NCBI GenBank assembly: GCA_031266665.1
Contig: JAISAO010000039.1
Coordinates: 1-60,445, forward strand
Direction: 5' to 3'
Source of the DNA: Propionibacteriaceae bacterium
GTDB taxonomy: Bacteria > Actinomycetota > Actinomycetes > Propionibacteriales > Propionibacteriaceae
Length of the DNA stretch: 60,445 nucleotides
The position numbers were made by a program, and so were the translations under genes. Numbering within the stretch: position 1 is the stretch's first letter; each line of letters begins with the position of its first letter. Positions 15,882 to 24,202 of this stretch are shown piece after piece. The notes beneath the pieces were generated by a model. That model was not told where the DNA came from. It made no database searches and saw only the letters and a program-made list of their open reading frames with translations.

Positions 15882-17243
15882 TCAGCTGGCGGCCACCAGG
15901 GCGGTGGCGTGGTCCAGCCAGTCGCGGGCGGCGGTGTCGTCGGCGATGTCGTTGCAGATGAAGCCGAAGGCCACCACCGCGCCCGAGGTCGTGCGGACGA
16001 AACCGCCCAGGCTGTTGACGCCGGTCAAGGTGCCGGTCTTGGCCCGCACCGTCCCCCGGGCGATGTCCTCCTCCGGGTCGTCGTAGCGCCAGGCCAGGCT
16101 CAAGGTGCCGTAGCCGCCGGCCACCGGCAGGCCGACCGCCAGGTCGCGGTAGGCCGGATCGGCCAGGGACCGGGCGACGGCCCGGGCGATGACGGCGGCG
16201 GTCGCCTGGTCGGCGTAGCTCAGCCCGGAGCCGTCCACGGCCACCATGCCCTGGTCCCACAGTCCCAGCCGCCGCAGGCCGTCGACCAGCCCGGCCTGGG
16301 CGGCCGTGATCGAGCCGTCGCCGCCGTCGGCCGTCCCCAGGTGGCGGAACAAGACCTCGGCCACATCGTTGTCCGAGGTCCGCAGGCACTCCTGGACGAT
16401 CACCCCCAGCGTCGGCGACCAGACCTGGGCCACGGTCACAGCCTCGTCCGGGGCCGTCCCGGCGCCGACCTGGGCCACCTGCAGGCCGCGCTCGACCAAC
16501 AGTTCGGCGAAGCGGGCGGCGGCGTCGGCCGCCGGGGTGGCGGAGTGGACGCCGCCGCTGATCCCCCGGTCCACCCACAAGGCGCTGGTCGGCGTCACCC
16601 AGAGCTCGTCGCCCTCCTCCCAGGCGCTATTCCAGCCCGGCCCGGCGAACAGGGAGTCGTCCCAGCCCAACTCGACCGCGCCGCCCGGCGGCAGGGCCGC
16701 CGCCGTGGCGTCGGCCAGGGTCGCCAGGGCGGCCCCCTGGGGGTAGTCCCCGGCGCTGGCGTCGGCCAGGTAGGGGTCGCCGCCGCCCACCAGCGTCAGC
16801 CGGCCGCCGGATTGGACCACCCGGGTGGCGAAGCGGTGCTCAAAGCCGTAGCGGTCGAGCACGGCCAGGCTGGTCAGCAGCTTCCAGTTCGAGGCTGGCG
16901 TCAGGGCCTGGTCGCCGTCGCCCTGGGCCAGGACTTGGCCCGAGGCGGGGTCGATCACGGCCCAGCCGGTCCGCCCGGCCCCGGCGCGGGGCAGCGCCGC
17001 CAACCCGGCGGCCAAGGCGGCGGCGTCGGGCAGGGCGCCGGCGGCGACGGCGAAGGCCGGCTGGGGGTCCACCGGCACAGGCGTGGGGGCCGGCGTGGCG
17101 TAGCGGGTGGGGTCGACGCTGGGCTGACCGCCGGCCGTGGTGCCCGCCGTCAGCCCCCACAGCGCCGTTCCGACCACGGTGATGGCCAAAACGCCTGGGA
17201 CGACCACCCGGTTGGTCAGTCGGGCGAACCGAGAATAGGCCAC
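15882..17243 (-). CDS. dacB: D-Ala-D-Ala carboxypeptidase / endopeptidase (PBP4)
   Basis: A 453-residue class C low-molecular-weight penicillin-binding protein that trims peptidoglycan stem peptides outside the membrane. An N-terminal membrane anchor covers residues about 13-35. The three active-site motifs are present: SNWK (in ALTPASNWKLL), SDN (in LRTSDNDVAEV) and KTG (in RAKTGTLTGVNSLGG). The GTG start has CGGAGG six bases upstream. In many actinobacteria dacB is followed directly by tilS; here the toxin ladder lies between them. Divergent from ppa. Confidence 0.92.
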   Translation of the reverse strand: MAYSRFARLTNRVVVPGVLAITVVGTALWGLTAGTTAGGQPSVDPTRYATPAPTPVPVDPQPAFAVAAGALPDAAALAAGLAALPRAGAGRTGWAVIDPASGQVLAQGDGDQALTPASNWKLLTSLAVLDRYGFEHRFATRVVQSGGRLTLVGGGDPYLADASAGDYPQGAALATLADATAAALPPGGAVELGWDDSLFAGPGWNSAWEEGDELWVTPTSALWVDRGISGGVHSATPAADAAARFAELLVERGLQVAQVGAGTAPDEAVTVAQVWSPTLGVIVQECLRTSDNDVAEVLFRHLGTADGGDGSITAAQAGLVDGLRRLGLWDQGMVAVDGSGLSYADQATAAVIARAVARSLADPAYRDLAVGLPVAGGYGTLSLAWRYDDPEEDIARGTVRAKTGTLTGVNSLGGFVRTTSGAVVAFGFICNDIADDTAARDWLDHATALVAAS

Positions 17244-17315
17244 GAGCGCCTCCGACGGGCGTTAGGGTAGGGGTCAATGACTTTTGGCTCCACCATCATA
17301 GGGAAGGGAGCGGCC

Positions 17316-17888
17316 ATGACCACCGATGCCAGGCGGTTGGCGCTGAAGTTCGATGTCGGCGCCCAGCCGGCCGGACTCGTCTTCGACGTCACCATCGAGA
17401 TCCCGCGGGGCTCCAAGAACAAGTACGAGCTGGACCACAAGACTGGTCGCATCCGGCTCGACCGGACCCTCTTCACCTCCACTCAATACCCCTCCGACTA
17501 CGGCTTCGTGGAGGGTTCCCTGGGGCTCGACGGCGACCCTCTGGACGCCTTGGTGCTGGTGCCCGAGGCGACCTTCCCCGGCGCCCTGATCGAGTGCCGG
17601 GCTATCGGCATGTTCCGGATGACGGACGAGCATGGCGGAGACGACAAGATCATCGCCGTGCCGACGGCCGACACCCGCCAGGACCACCTCAAAGACATTC
17701 ACGACATCCCCGAGTACCAATTGCTCGAGATCCAACATTTCTTCACCGTCTACAAAGACTTGGAACCCGGCAAATCGGTCGAGGGCGCCTCTTGGACCGG
17801 CCGGATCAAGGCCGAGCAGGAGATCCTGGCCTCCTACGAGCGGGCCAAAGGCACCCCTTTTGAAGCCCACCATGTCAACTTGACCTAA
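17316..17888 (+). CDS. ppa: Inorganic pyrophosphatase
   Basis: A 190-residue family I pyrophosphatase, hydrolysing PPi to two phosphates with Mg2+. [38 protein letters not shown] and [13 protein letters not shown] hold the known catalytic and metal-binding Lys, Tyr and Asp residues. I chose ATG at 17316 for its AGGGAAGGGAG ribosome binding site; ATG at 17277, 8 nt after TAGGGT, would be a leaderless alternative adding 13 residues. Divergent from dacB as usual in actinobacteria. Confidence 0.95.
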   Translation: MTTDARRLALKFDVGAQPAGLVFDVTIEIPRGSKNKYELDHKTGRIRLDRTLFTSTQYPSDYGFVEGSLGLDGDPLDALVLVPEATFPGALIECRAIGMFRMTDEHGGDDKIIAVPTADTRQDHLKDIHDIPEYQLLEIQHFFTVYKDLEPGKSVEGASWTGRIKAEQEILASYERAKGTPFEAHHVNLT

Positions 17889-18038
17889 ACCCTGCCGGGC
17901 GGCCCCGTACGGGCTTGTCAGTGGCCTCCGGCGGCTGTTCGCCCGACTGTCCTCCATATAGTCTTCGCCCGGTCCAGACCGGTAGGGTATGAGTGTGCTT
18001 CCGCCGCCTTTAGATCGGCCCCCTTCGGGTCATACCCG

Positions 18039-18737
18039 GTGCCAGCCGTGGTGACCACGCCCATTGTGGCGGCGGGAGTCATCGGGCTCGGCGTCACCGG
18101 TTGGCTGATCGGTATGACGCTGCGCGTCAGCCTAAACCGCTTCGGCTATCGCATCGTCGGCCCGCGCCACGACGAGCGCGACCGGCCCCACCCGGGCAGC
18201 CGCTGGTGGGTGCCGGTCAGCCTCGGCCTGTCCTGGTTGACCCTGGCGACGGCCTTCGCCGACGACTATTGGCCCTGGCTGCTGTTATGGCTGCCCTTCT
18301 CGGCCTTAGGCGTCTGGCTGGCGGCCGTCGATTTGGACGTCAAACGCCTGCCGGACAAGGTCCAAGCGTGGACGGCCGCTCACGCCCTGGTGGCCGGCGG
18401 CGGCCTGATCGCCCTCGGCCTGGCCGATTGGCGCTCGGCCGTGGTCGGGCTGGCGGCCGTGGCCGTCCTGTTCGGCGGCACCCACCTGGTCTCCCGGGGC
18501 GGGCTGGGCTTCGGCGACGTCAAATACGCCACCATCTGCGGTTGGTGCCTCGGCCTGGCCGGCTTGGGGCCGATCCTCTACGGCGTCCTCCTGGCCTGTT
18601 TGTTGGCCATCGTCTGGGCCGCCGCCAGTCGCCACCGGGTCTTCGCCTTCGGCCCCTGGATCGGTTTGGGCACGGTGCTGACGGCCTGTCTGATCGGCTT
18701 CGACCACAGCCTGAACCTGCCCCTGATCCTGACATGA
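18039..18737 (+). CDS. Type IV prepilin peptidase (A24 family)
   Basis: A 232-residue polytopic membrane protein with about six hydrophobic helices. The two aspartate sites of A24 aspartyl peptidases are visible: AAVDLDVKRLPD and GFGDVKYA. It would cleave prepilin leader peptides on the cytoplasmic face. It lacks the N-terminal cysteine/methylase domain of full PilD, so it is the short type linked to Tad or Gram-positive pili. No pilin genes are adjacent. Its stop overlaps the HAD ATG as ATGA. Confidence 0.85.
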   Translation: MPAVVTTPIVAAGVIGLGVTGWLIGMTLRVSLNRFGYRIVGPRHDERDRPHPGSRWWVPVSLGLSWLTLATAFADDYWPWLLLWLPFSALGVWLAAVDLDVKRLPDKVQAWTAAHALVAGGGLIALGLADWRSAVVGLAAVAVLFGGTHLVSRGGLGFGDVKYATICGWCLGLAGLGPILYGVLLACLLAIVWAAASRHRVFAFGPWIGLGTVLTACLIGFDHSLNLPLILT

Positions 18738-19444
18738 GCCGGCCCGCGACTGGTGCCGCTGCCAATCCGTCCGGGCACAGCGGGGTCCGAGCCGGCCCGG
18801 CCGGCTGGCCCGTGGTCTTGTGGGACTTCGACGGCACCGTCGCCGACACCGTCGACGCCATCATCGCCGCCCACCAGCGGGCCTTCACCGAGGTGCTGGG
18901 CCAGCCTTGGGACGAGGCCGAGATCCGCCGTTGGATCGGCCGGCCCCTGGTCGAGTCCATCCGCCTGGCGGCGGTGCCACAGGCGGACGAGATCATCCGC
19001 GTTTACCTAAGCCGGACCGACGTGGAACAATTGGCCCACAGCTACCCCGGGGTGCCGGAGTTGTTGCGCGACTTGGCCGCCGCCGGGGTCCGAGGCGGAC
19101 TGGTGACCTCGCGCCGCCGCTCCTCGACCGAGGCGATCTGCCGCCGGCTCAAGCTGACCGACGTCATTCCGCTGCTGGTGGCGGGCGACGACCTGGACCA
19201 GCACAAACCGGCGCCCGAGCCGCTCTGGCTGGCCCTGGACCGGCTAGGCGCCAGGCCTGATCAGGCCGTCTACGTCGGCGATGCCCTGGTGGACGTGGCC
19301 AGCGCCCGGGCCGCCGGCCTGGCGGCCGTGGCCGTCACCTGGGGGGCCGGCGACGAGGCCGCCCTGCGCGCCGCCGCGCCCGACCATGTGGTGCGAGATG
19401 TGGCCGAGTTACGCGCCCTCCTGGGCTTGCCGCCAGCCGCCTAG
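18734..19444 (+). CDS. HAD-superfamily phosphatase, Gph/PGMB type
   Basis: A 236-residue haloacid-dehalogenase hydrolase. DFDGTVADT is motif I (nucleophile Asp and acid/base Asp), VTSRRRSS motif II, KPAPEPL motif III and VYVGDALVD motif IV; the cap is the C1 helical type between motifs I and II. Likely a phosphoglycolate phosphatase or nucleotide/pyrophosphate-type phosphatase; substrate uncertain. It is coupled to the prepilin peptidase. Its TAG stop is the CTAG end of the family B element that follows. Confidence 0.85.
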   Translation: MSRPATGAAANPSGHSGVRAGPAGWPVVLWDFDGTVADTVDAIIAAHQRAFTEVLGQPWDEAEIRRWIGRPLVESIRLAAVPQADEIIRVYLSRTDVEQLAHSYPGVPELLRDLAAAGVRGGLVTSRRRSSTEAICRRLKLTDVIPLLVAGDDLDQHKPAPEPLWLALDRLGARPDQAVYVGDALVDVASARAAGLAAVAVTWGAGDEAALRAAAPDHVVRDVAELRALLGLPPAA

Positions 19445-19610
19445 CCACCCCACGAAAGGTCCTCCCTCCGCCACGCTCCAGTCCGGCACTGCGCGGGGAC
19501 CCCGGACCCACACCACGAAAGGTCCTCCCTCCGCTCAGGTGCTTCGCGGGGACTCCCGAGGTGGTGAAAACTCGGCTCATTCGTCGGAGTTCTGATCTAA
19601 GGCGCTCTAG
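19441..19610 (-). repeat. Family B CTAG-bounded element, copy 2
   Basis: A 170-bp non-coding element with CTAG at both ends, inverted relative to 1637-1754. It contains two copies of CACGAAAGGTCCTCCCTCCG, so its interior is partly duplicated compared with copy 1. Shared end blocks include AACTCGGCTCATTCGTC and GGTGCTTCGCGGGGA. It starts at the HAD stop codon and is followed directly by a family C hairpin. Confidence 0.75.
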
Positions 19611-19654
19611 TCCGCGGGCCGCGCCCGCCAGAACAACCGCCCACCACCGCGCCC

Positions 19655-19690
19655 GCCACCAGTCGTCTTGGACTTGATCCGGGATCTCGG
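19655..19690. repeat. Family C hairpin repeat, copy 2
   Basis: Reverse-complement version of 6435-6470: the sequence GACTTGATCCGGGATCTCGG with CCACCAGTCGTC on its left. It sits between the family B element and the end of the topoisomerase CTD gene and may help end transcription from either side. Confidence 0.4.
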
Positions 19691-20656
19691 TCAGCCGAGG
19701 TGGGCGAAACTGGCGTAGACCTTGGCGCCGGTCGAGTCGCGGCGCTCGTCCACCGCCGGCAGGTTGCGGAAGTCGCCGGCGGCGTCGCCGGCCCGCAGCG
19801 GCGGCAGGCCGACGGCGGCCAGAGCCAGATGGTCCTGGTCCTTCAGGAAGCGGTGGCAGCGGACGCCGCCGGTGGCCCGGCCCTTGGCCGGGAACTGGTC
19901 CAAGGGTGTGACCTTGGCGGTCAAGGGCGCGTCCGGGCGCGGGCCGACGGCCAAGGTGGCCACCAGGGCGGCCCCCTGGTCCGCCTTGGCGACGGCGGCG
20001 AAGGCCAACACCTGGTCCGCCGGGTCCTCGGCCGCCAATTTGACGCCGGCCACACCGCCGGCCGCGCGACCCTGGGGGCGGACGCCGCGGGCCGGGGTGC
20101 GCAGCAACTGGGCCTGGACGGTGATGAACACCAGGTCGTCGCCGTCGGCCGCCGCGCCGCCGGCCACCACCGTGTCATCGTCTTTCAGAGCGATGACAGT
20201 CCAGTCGTCCCAGCCCTTGTACTCCGGCGCCAGTCGCTTGACCACGCCCCGCCGGGTGCCCAAGGCGAGCGGGGCGGCGTCCAGGTCGAGGCTCCATAAG
20301 GCCACCACCTTTTCCGGCGCCTCCCCCCTCTCCGGATCGGCCACCGCCGGGTAGGCCGCCGCCGGGCCGGCCGTCTCCACCGGCGCCCCACCGGCCAGCC
20401 CCAAGACGGCGGCGGCGTCCGGGGCCCCGGCCAAGGACCAGTCGCCGGACAGCACCGGCAAGGCGTCAAGCGGCAGCCGGAGGGCGCGGCCCAGCGTGGT
20501 CACGGCGCCGACGCCGCCGATCACAGGGCTGGCCGAGACGATGACGTCGTGGGCCGACCGGGGGCGGGCGGCCTGGGCGGCGCGGGCGGCGGCGTAGGGC
20601 TGGCCGAGATCGACCCGGGCCAACCGCCCGGTGGCCGAGAGCAGGACGTGTTCCAT
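19691..20656 (-). CDS. Stand-alone topoisomerase IV subunit A C-terminal domain
   Basis: A 321-residue protein that corresponds only to the C-terminal DNA-wrapping beta-pinwheel of actinobacterial ParC/GyrA-like subunits: VLLSATGRLARV, TLGRALRLPLDALP, LALGTRRGVVKRL, VRPQGRAAGGVAGVKL and PAKGRATGGVRCHRFLKDQDHL are successive blade motifs. The breakage-reunion part with the catalytic tyrosine is absent, and an in-frame TAG lies four codons before the ATG, so this is not a window artefact. TAGCCT lies 6 nt before the ATG, a leaderless-type start. It may be a functional DNA-binding domain or the surviving 3' half of a broken gene. Confidence 0.8.
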   Translation of the reverse strand: MEHVLLSATGRLARVDLGQPYAAARAAQAARPRSAHDVIVSASPVIGGVGAVTTLGRALRLPLDALPVLSGDWSLAGAPDAAAVLGLAGGAPVETAGPAAAYPAVADPERGEAPEKVVALWSLDLDAAPLALGTRRGVVKRLAPEYKGWDDWTVIALKDDDTVVAGGAAADGDDLVFITVQAQLLRTPARGVRPQGRAAGGVAGVKLAAEDPADQVLAFAAVAKADQGAALVATLAVGPRPDAPLTAKVTPLDQFPAKGRATGGVRCHRFLKDQDHLALAAVGLPPLRAGDAAGDFRNLPAVDERRDSTGAKVYASFAHLG

Positions 20657-20864
20657 AGCCCAAGGCTACCCGGACCCCAGCCGACCTCACCGGCGCGCGA
20701 CCCCGGGGGCGGGCCGCCGCCCCGTGATCAGGCGTTCAGCCCTAATCCACCGCCGCTCTCCGGGGCGAACGGCGATGAGCGGACCCGTCCGGGCGCGTTA
20801 GCGGCGGTGTCAACGCGTCCGGACACGGGTCCGCCCGGTGGTCGGAGAAGCGGTCGAGCCGGAC

Positions 20865-21377
20865 TCAGGAGTTGAGGCCGAGCCCCACCACCGAAGAGGT
20901 CAGCGTGGGCTCGTCGGCGGCGGCGATGCAATCGACCAAGCGATCGCCGTCGGCCCAACTCCCGCTCGTCGGGTAAAGGGTGGTGTAGCTCAGCCCGGCC
21001 CAGTCGTCACCGCCCACGATCTCGTCCATGGCGTCGTAGCAGGCATCGCTGGCCAGCTCTTGGACGGTGTACTCGTCGTATTGGTCCAGCTCGGTGAGGG
21101 TGATCTCTTTGATGACCTCGCCGTCGTGGGGGTCGCCGCAGGGCACGACGCCCATGGACTCGACCGTGTCGTCGCTGGCCCCGCCGAACGAGGCCAGGTC
21201 GAGGCAGTCGCCCACCTTGATGCTGAAGACGTTGACCTCGCCGGCCTGGGTGACGTTACCCTCGGGGTCACGGTCGGCGTCGTCTTTCTGGAACAAGGAG
21301 CAGGCCCCCAGGGAACCGGCCAGGGCGAGCGCGCCGAGTCCGGCCATGACTTTGGTGAGCGTTTGACGGATATACAT
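20865..21377 (-). CDS. Septum-formation-like lipoprotein
   Basis: A 170-residue secreted lipoprotein. The signal peptide ends in the lipobox LGAC (residues about 23-26), so Cys26 is the likely acylated residue. The mature part has VGDCLDL, VPCGDPHDGEVI and two further cysteines (ACYDAM, LVDCIAA), the pattern of the actinobacterial septum-formation family of extracytoplasmic domains (from memory). Molecular function is unknown. It follows the Pro-rich membrane protein gene on the same strand, separated by two terminator-like hairpins. Confidence 0.75.
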   Translation of the reverse strand: MYIRQTLTKVMAGLGALALAGSLGACSLFQKDDADRDPEGNVTQAGEVNVFSIKVGDCLDLASFGGASDDTVESMGVVPCGDPHDGEVIKEITLTELDQYDEYTVQELASDACYDAMDEIVGGDDWAGLSYTTLYPTSGSWADGDRLVDCIAAADEPTLTSSVVGLGLNS

Positions 21378-21425
21378 GAGCGATCTTTCAAGTCTGAGAG
21401 GATGGTGCGGGTATAGCGGTGATCC

Positions 21426-21462
21426 TGCGGCGTCGCCCCCATAGTTCGGGCGCGACGCCGCA
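21426..21462. terminator. Perfect 11-bp hairpin
   Basis: TGCGGCGTCGC pairs perfectly with GCGACGCCGCA across a 15-nt loop. It lies between the stop of the upstream leftward gene (21602) and the start of the lipoprotein gene (21377). It may terminate the former or shape the leader of the latter. Confidence 0.55.
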
Positions 21463-21536
21463 ACAGATGGTCCAGTATAACCGCTGGTTCAAGGGATATA
21501 GACCTGTTCGCGGACTGGCCCAACTCTCAGATCCAG

Positions 21537-21557
21537 CTCTCGGATCAAGTCCGAGAG
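21537..21557. terminator. Perfect 8-bp hairpin after membrane-protein gene
   Basis: CTCTCGGA and TCCGAGAG form a perfect stem with loop TCAAG, 45 bp after the stop at 21602 on the minus strand. Its core GGATCAAGTCC also resembles the family C hairpin repeats. Confidence 0.55.
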
Positions 21558-21601
21558 GGCGCTCGGTGACGGCGTTAACGAGGTGGCGTCATGGCGGGCG
21601 G

Positions 21602-22381
21602 TCAGCTTTGGGCGGCCTGGTCCATGGCGGGCTTGAGGTCGTCGCGGGCGAAACTGTCCCAATCGACCCGTCCCAGGGTCTCCACGGCCACGACGTTGCC
21701 GTAGGCCGCCAGGCGCTGGAAGGTCACGCCCCAGGCCTCGATCTCGACCATGATGATGTCGCCCTCCGAGCGCTCGTCCAGCGAGACGTGATTCCGGCTG
21801 AGGTCGTTGACACAGCCGGACCAGCCCCTGGTGTAGGCCGCCGCCTGGTCGGCCGTGTCGAATAGTTTCAACTCCATCACGCCGCTGGCCTCGCGGATCA
21901 ATCCGTCGGCGACGGGCTGGGACGAGGGGCAGAGTTGGTCCGCGATGCTCTCGGACAACGTGAACGGCGCATGGCTGTAAAACTCGCCCAGCCCCTCGTC
22001 GGGCAGGAAGTCTTGGGCCAGATGGTCGAACTGGGCCGTCGTCAACTGGGGCGGTCCGCCCAGCGATCCGCCGCCACCCCACAGTTGGGCGATGGCGTAG
22101 CCGCCGACGACCAGAACAGCCGCCGCGACGGCCGCGCCCCAGCCCCCGGCCAGGCGCCGGCCCGGGTCCGAGTCCGGGGGCTGGGGCGCGGGCGGGTCGA
22201 AAGGCACCGGCGGGGCGAGCGGCACGGGCGGGGCGAAAGGCACGGTCGGATCGAAAGGCGTCGGCGGGGCGAGCGGGAAGAGTGGGAAGACCGGTCCGGG
22301 CGCCGCGTCCGCCGGCTCGGCCGGGGCGGGGCCCGATGGCGCCTGGAAACCGCTGGCCGGGTCGGCGTAATCAGACATCAA
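21602..22381 (-). CDS. Pro-rich N-terminus, single-pass membrane protein
   Basis: A 259-residue protein of unknown function. Residues about 1-75 are a proline/alanine-rich cytoplasmic tail with repeated VPFDPP / VPLAPP units. Residues about 82-100 are one transmembrane helix, and the rest is extracellular with two cysteines (QLCPSS, SGCVND) that could pair. The pattern resembles other actinobacterial envelope proteins with disordered tails. A second ATG follows the first codon, so the exact start is uncertain by one residue. Confidence 0.7.
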   Translation of the reverse strand: MMSDYADPASGFQAPSGPAPAEPADAAPGPVFPLFPLAPPTPFDPTVPFAPPVPLAPPVPFDPPAPQPPDSDPGRRLAGGWGAAVAAAVLVVGGYAIAQLWGGGGSLGGPPQLTTAQFDHLAQDFLPDEGLGEFYSHAPFTLSESIADQLCPSSQPVADGLIREASGVMELKLFDTADQAAAYTRGWSGCVNDLSRNHVSLDERSEGDIIMVEIEAWGVTFQRLAAYGNVVAVETLGRVDWDSFARDDLKPAMDQAAQS

Positions 22382-22684
22382 GACCTTCTCGGAGGGTGTT
22401 CCAACCGCCTCAGCCTAGACGATCAGGCGCCGCCAAGGCCGGGCGTGGCCCATCCCGGCAGGGCCTCGGCCAGAACCCCACGTCTCTTGGCCCGCCCGCC
22501 CAGCGGCTGCTGGAGGCCCGAAGTCCCCGGCCGCCGTGACCATTCGTCCAGCGCCACCTTGGGGCGGCCCCGAGCGCGGCCCGCCCATCCACGATTCTCC
22601 TTGCCGGGCTAGCGGCTCGGGGCGACCCCGCCCCTCTCCTGGGGTAGCGTGGGGGCTGATTTCGAGGTCTGGAGGGGGTCCGGC

Positions 22685-24097
22685 GTGTCGGTCCGCGACG
22701 GGGTGCGCCAGGTCTGGCGGCGTCCCCGCTTCCGCCGTTTGACGCTGATCAAGTTGTTGTCCCAGTCGGGCGACGGCCTGATCCAGGTCGGCGTCGCCTC
22801 CCACACCCTGCTCTCCCCCGAGCGCCAGCCCGACGCCTGGGCCATCGCCGGCGTCCTGGCCGTCACCATGCTGCCCTTCTCCGTCCTCGGCCCTTTCGTG
22901 TCCGTCGTCATCGACCGCTTGGACCGTCGCCGCACCATCTTGACGGCCGACGCCGCCCGCACGGCCTTGTCTCTGCTCCTGGCCGCCTTGGTCCTATTCC
23001 ACGCCCGCGGCCCGCACCACGGCCAGGGCGGGATCGGCCCGCTGCTGGTGGTGGCGCTGGTGGTGATGAGCCTGGAGCGTTTCCAGATCGCCACCTTGAT
23101 GGCCGGCCTGCCTAGGACCGTCGAGCCGGACGAATACCTGGCCGCCAACTCCGTCCTGCCGCTGATCGGCCCGCTCGGGGTGATGGTCGGCGCCGCCGTG
23201 GCCGCCGGCATCCGGCTGAGCGTCGGCCGGCTGGCCTCAGCCACCACGGCCGATGCCCTCATCTTCGCGCTGGCGGCCGTCGCCTTCGCGGCCTCGGTGA
23301 CACTCTGCCTGAGTTTCGCCCGCCGCTCGCTCGGCCCCGACCAGGCCGTGGCCCATCGCGTCGGCCAGACCCTGCGCGACCTGGGGGCCGCCCTGGGCCA
23401 TCTGGCCGGCCGCCGCCCGGCCGCCCTGGCCGTCGTCACGGTCACGGCCATGCGCCTGGTCTTCGGCTTCGTCAGCGTCGGCGTGATCCTGATCTACCGC
23501 AACCACCTCCACGCCGCCGCCCAGGTCGACACCGCCGTCGGCGACCTGGCGCTGTGGGTCCTGGCCACGGGCGCCGGCTTCGTCCTGGCCTCGGCCGTCA
23601 ACCCCTTCCTGGTGCGCCGCCTGGGCCTGCGGGCCACAGTGGTGGCGGTCTTGGCCGCCGCCGCCGTCAACCAGGCCCTGCCCGGGTCTGTCTTCACCCG
23701 GCCCGCCCTAGTGGTGGCCGGCTGCCTGCTGGGGCTGTGGGCGCAGTGCCTCAAGATCAACGCCGACACCTTGGTCCAGGCCCACGTCGACGACGCCTTC
23801 AAGGGCCGGGTGCTGGTGATCTACGACTTCGCCTTCAACACCCCGCTGGTGCTGGCCGGCCTGTTGGCCGCCCTCGTCCTGCCCGCCGACGGCGCCTCCA
23901 AGGCGGCCTTCCTGAGCTGCGCCGGGGTCTATCTGCTGCTATCCCTGGGGTTCGCCTGGCGGAGCGAGACCATCGGCCGGGGCAATTTCACCAAGGGCAC
24001 CGAATCGGTCACCGGCCGGCCCTCAGACCGTCCCGACCGGCCGGCCGACCAGTCGCCGCCCGACCAGCCCGAGAGCCCGTCCCAGCCCGACTCCTGA
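22685..24097 (+). CDS. MFS transporter
   Basis: A 470-residue polytopic protein with about 12 hydrophobic helices and the MFS loop motif variant DRLDRRRTI after helix 2. It has a hydrophilic C-terminal tail of about 40 residues rich in Pro, Asp, Ser and Gln. It resembles the MFS group related to enterobactin/macrolide exporters; the substrate is unknown. The GTG at 22685 has GGAGGG eight bases upstream and is preferred to the in-frame GTG at 22649. Bases 22382-22684 upstream hold no gene, only this leader and a TAGCGT box at 22645. Confidence 0.8.
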   Translation: MSVRDGVRQVWRRPRFRRLTLIKLLSQSGDGLIQVGVASHTLLSPERQPDAWAIAGVLAVTMLPFSVLGPFVSVVIDRLDRRRTILTADAARTALSLLLAALVLFHARGPHHGQGGIGPLLVVALVVMSLERFQIATLMAGLPRTVEPDEYLAANSVLPLIGPLGVMVGAAVAAGIRLSVGRLASATTADALIFALAAVAFAASVTLCLSFARRSLGPDQAVAHRVGQTLRDLGAALGHLAGRRPAALAVVTVTAMRLVFGFVSVGVILIYRNHLHAAAQVDTAVGDLALWVLATGAGFVLASAVNPFLVRRLGLRATVVAVLAAAAVNQALPGSVFTRPALVVAGCLLGLWAQCLKINADTLVQAHVDDAFKGRVLVIYDFAFNTPLVLAGLLAALVLPADGASKAAFLSCAGVYLLLSLGFAWRSETIGRGNFTKGTESVTGRPSDRPDRPADQSPPDQPESPSQPDS

Positions 24098-24166
24098 ACC
24101 CTGGCCCCACGACTTTGCCGGAACCCTGAGGCCGAGGGGACAAGACTTGGGAAAGTATGATCCACC

Positions 24167-24202
24167 ATGGTCAGCGCGATACTGCCAGCGTCTATTGACT
24201 AG
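24167..24202 (+). pseudogene. 5' relic of an addiction-module antitoxin gene
   Basis: The sequence ACTTGGGAAAGTATGATCC then CCATGGTCAGCGCG matches the leader and first codons of the antitoxin gene at 26036 (ACTTGGGGGGCATGATTC, then CCATGGTCAGCCCG). The relic codes MVSAILPASID and then runs into a family A element, whose CTAG supplies the stop. The rest of the gene is missing. Confidence 0.6.

Noticed and set aside
15909..17270. Plus-strand frame across dacB
   Set aside because: The minus strand holds all three penicillin-binding-protein motifs; the plus frame is composition shadow.
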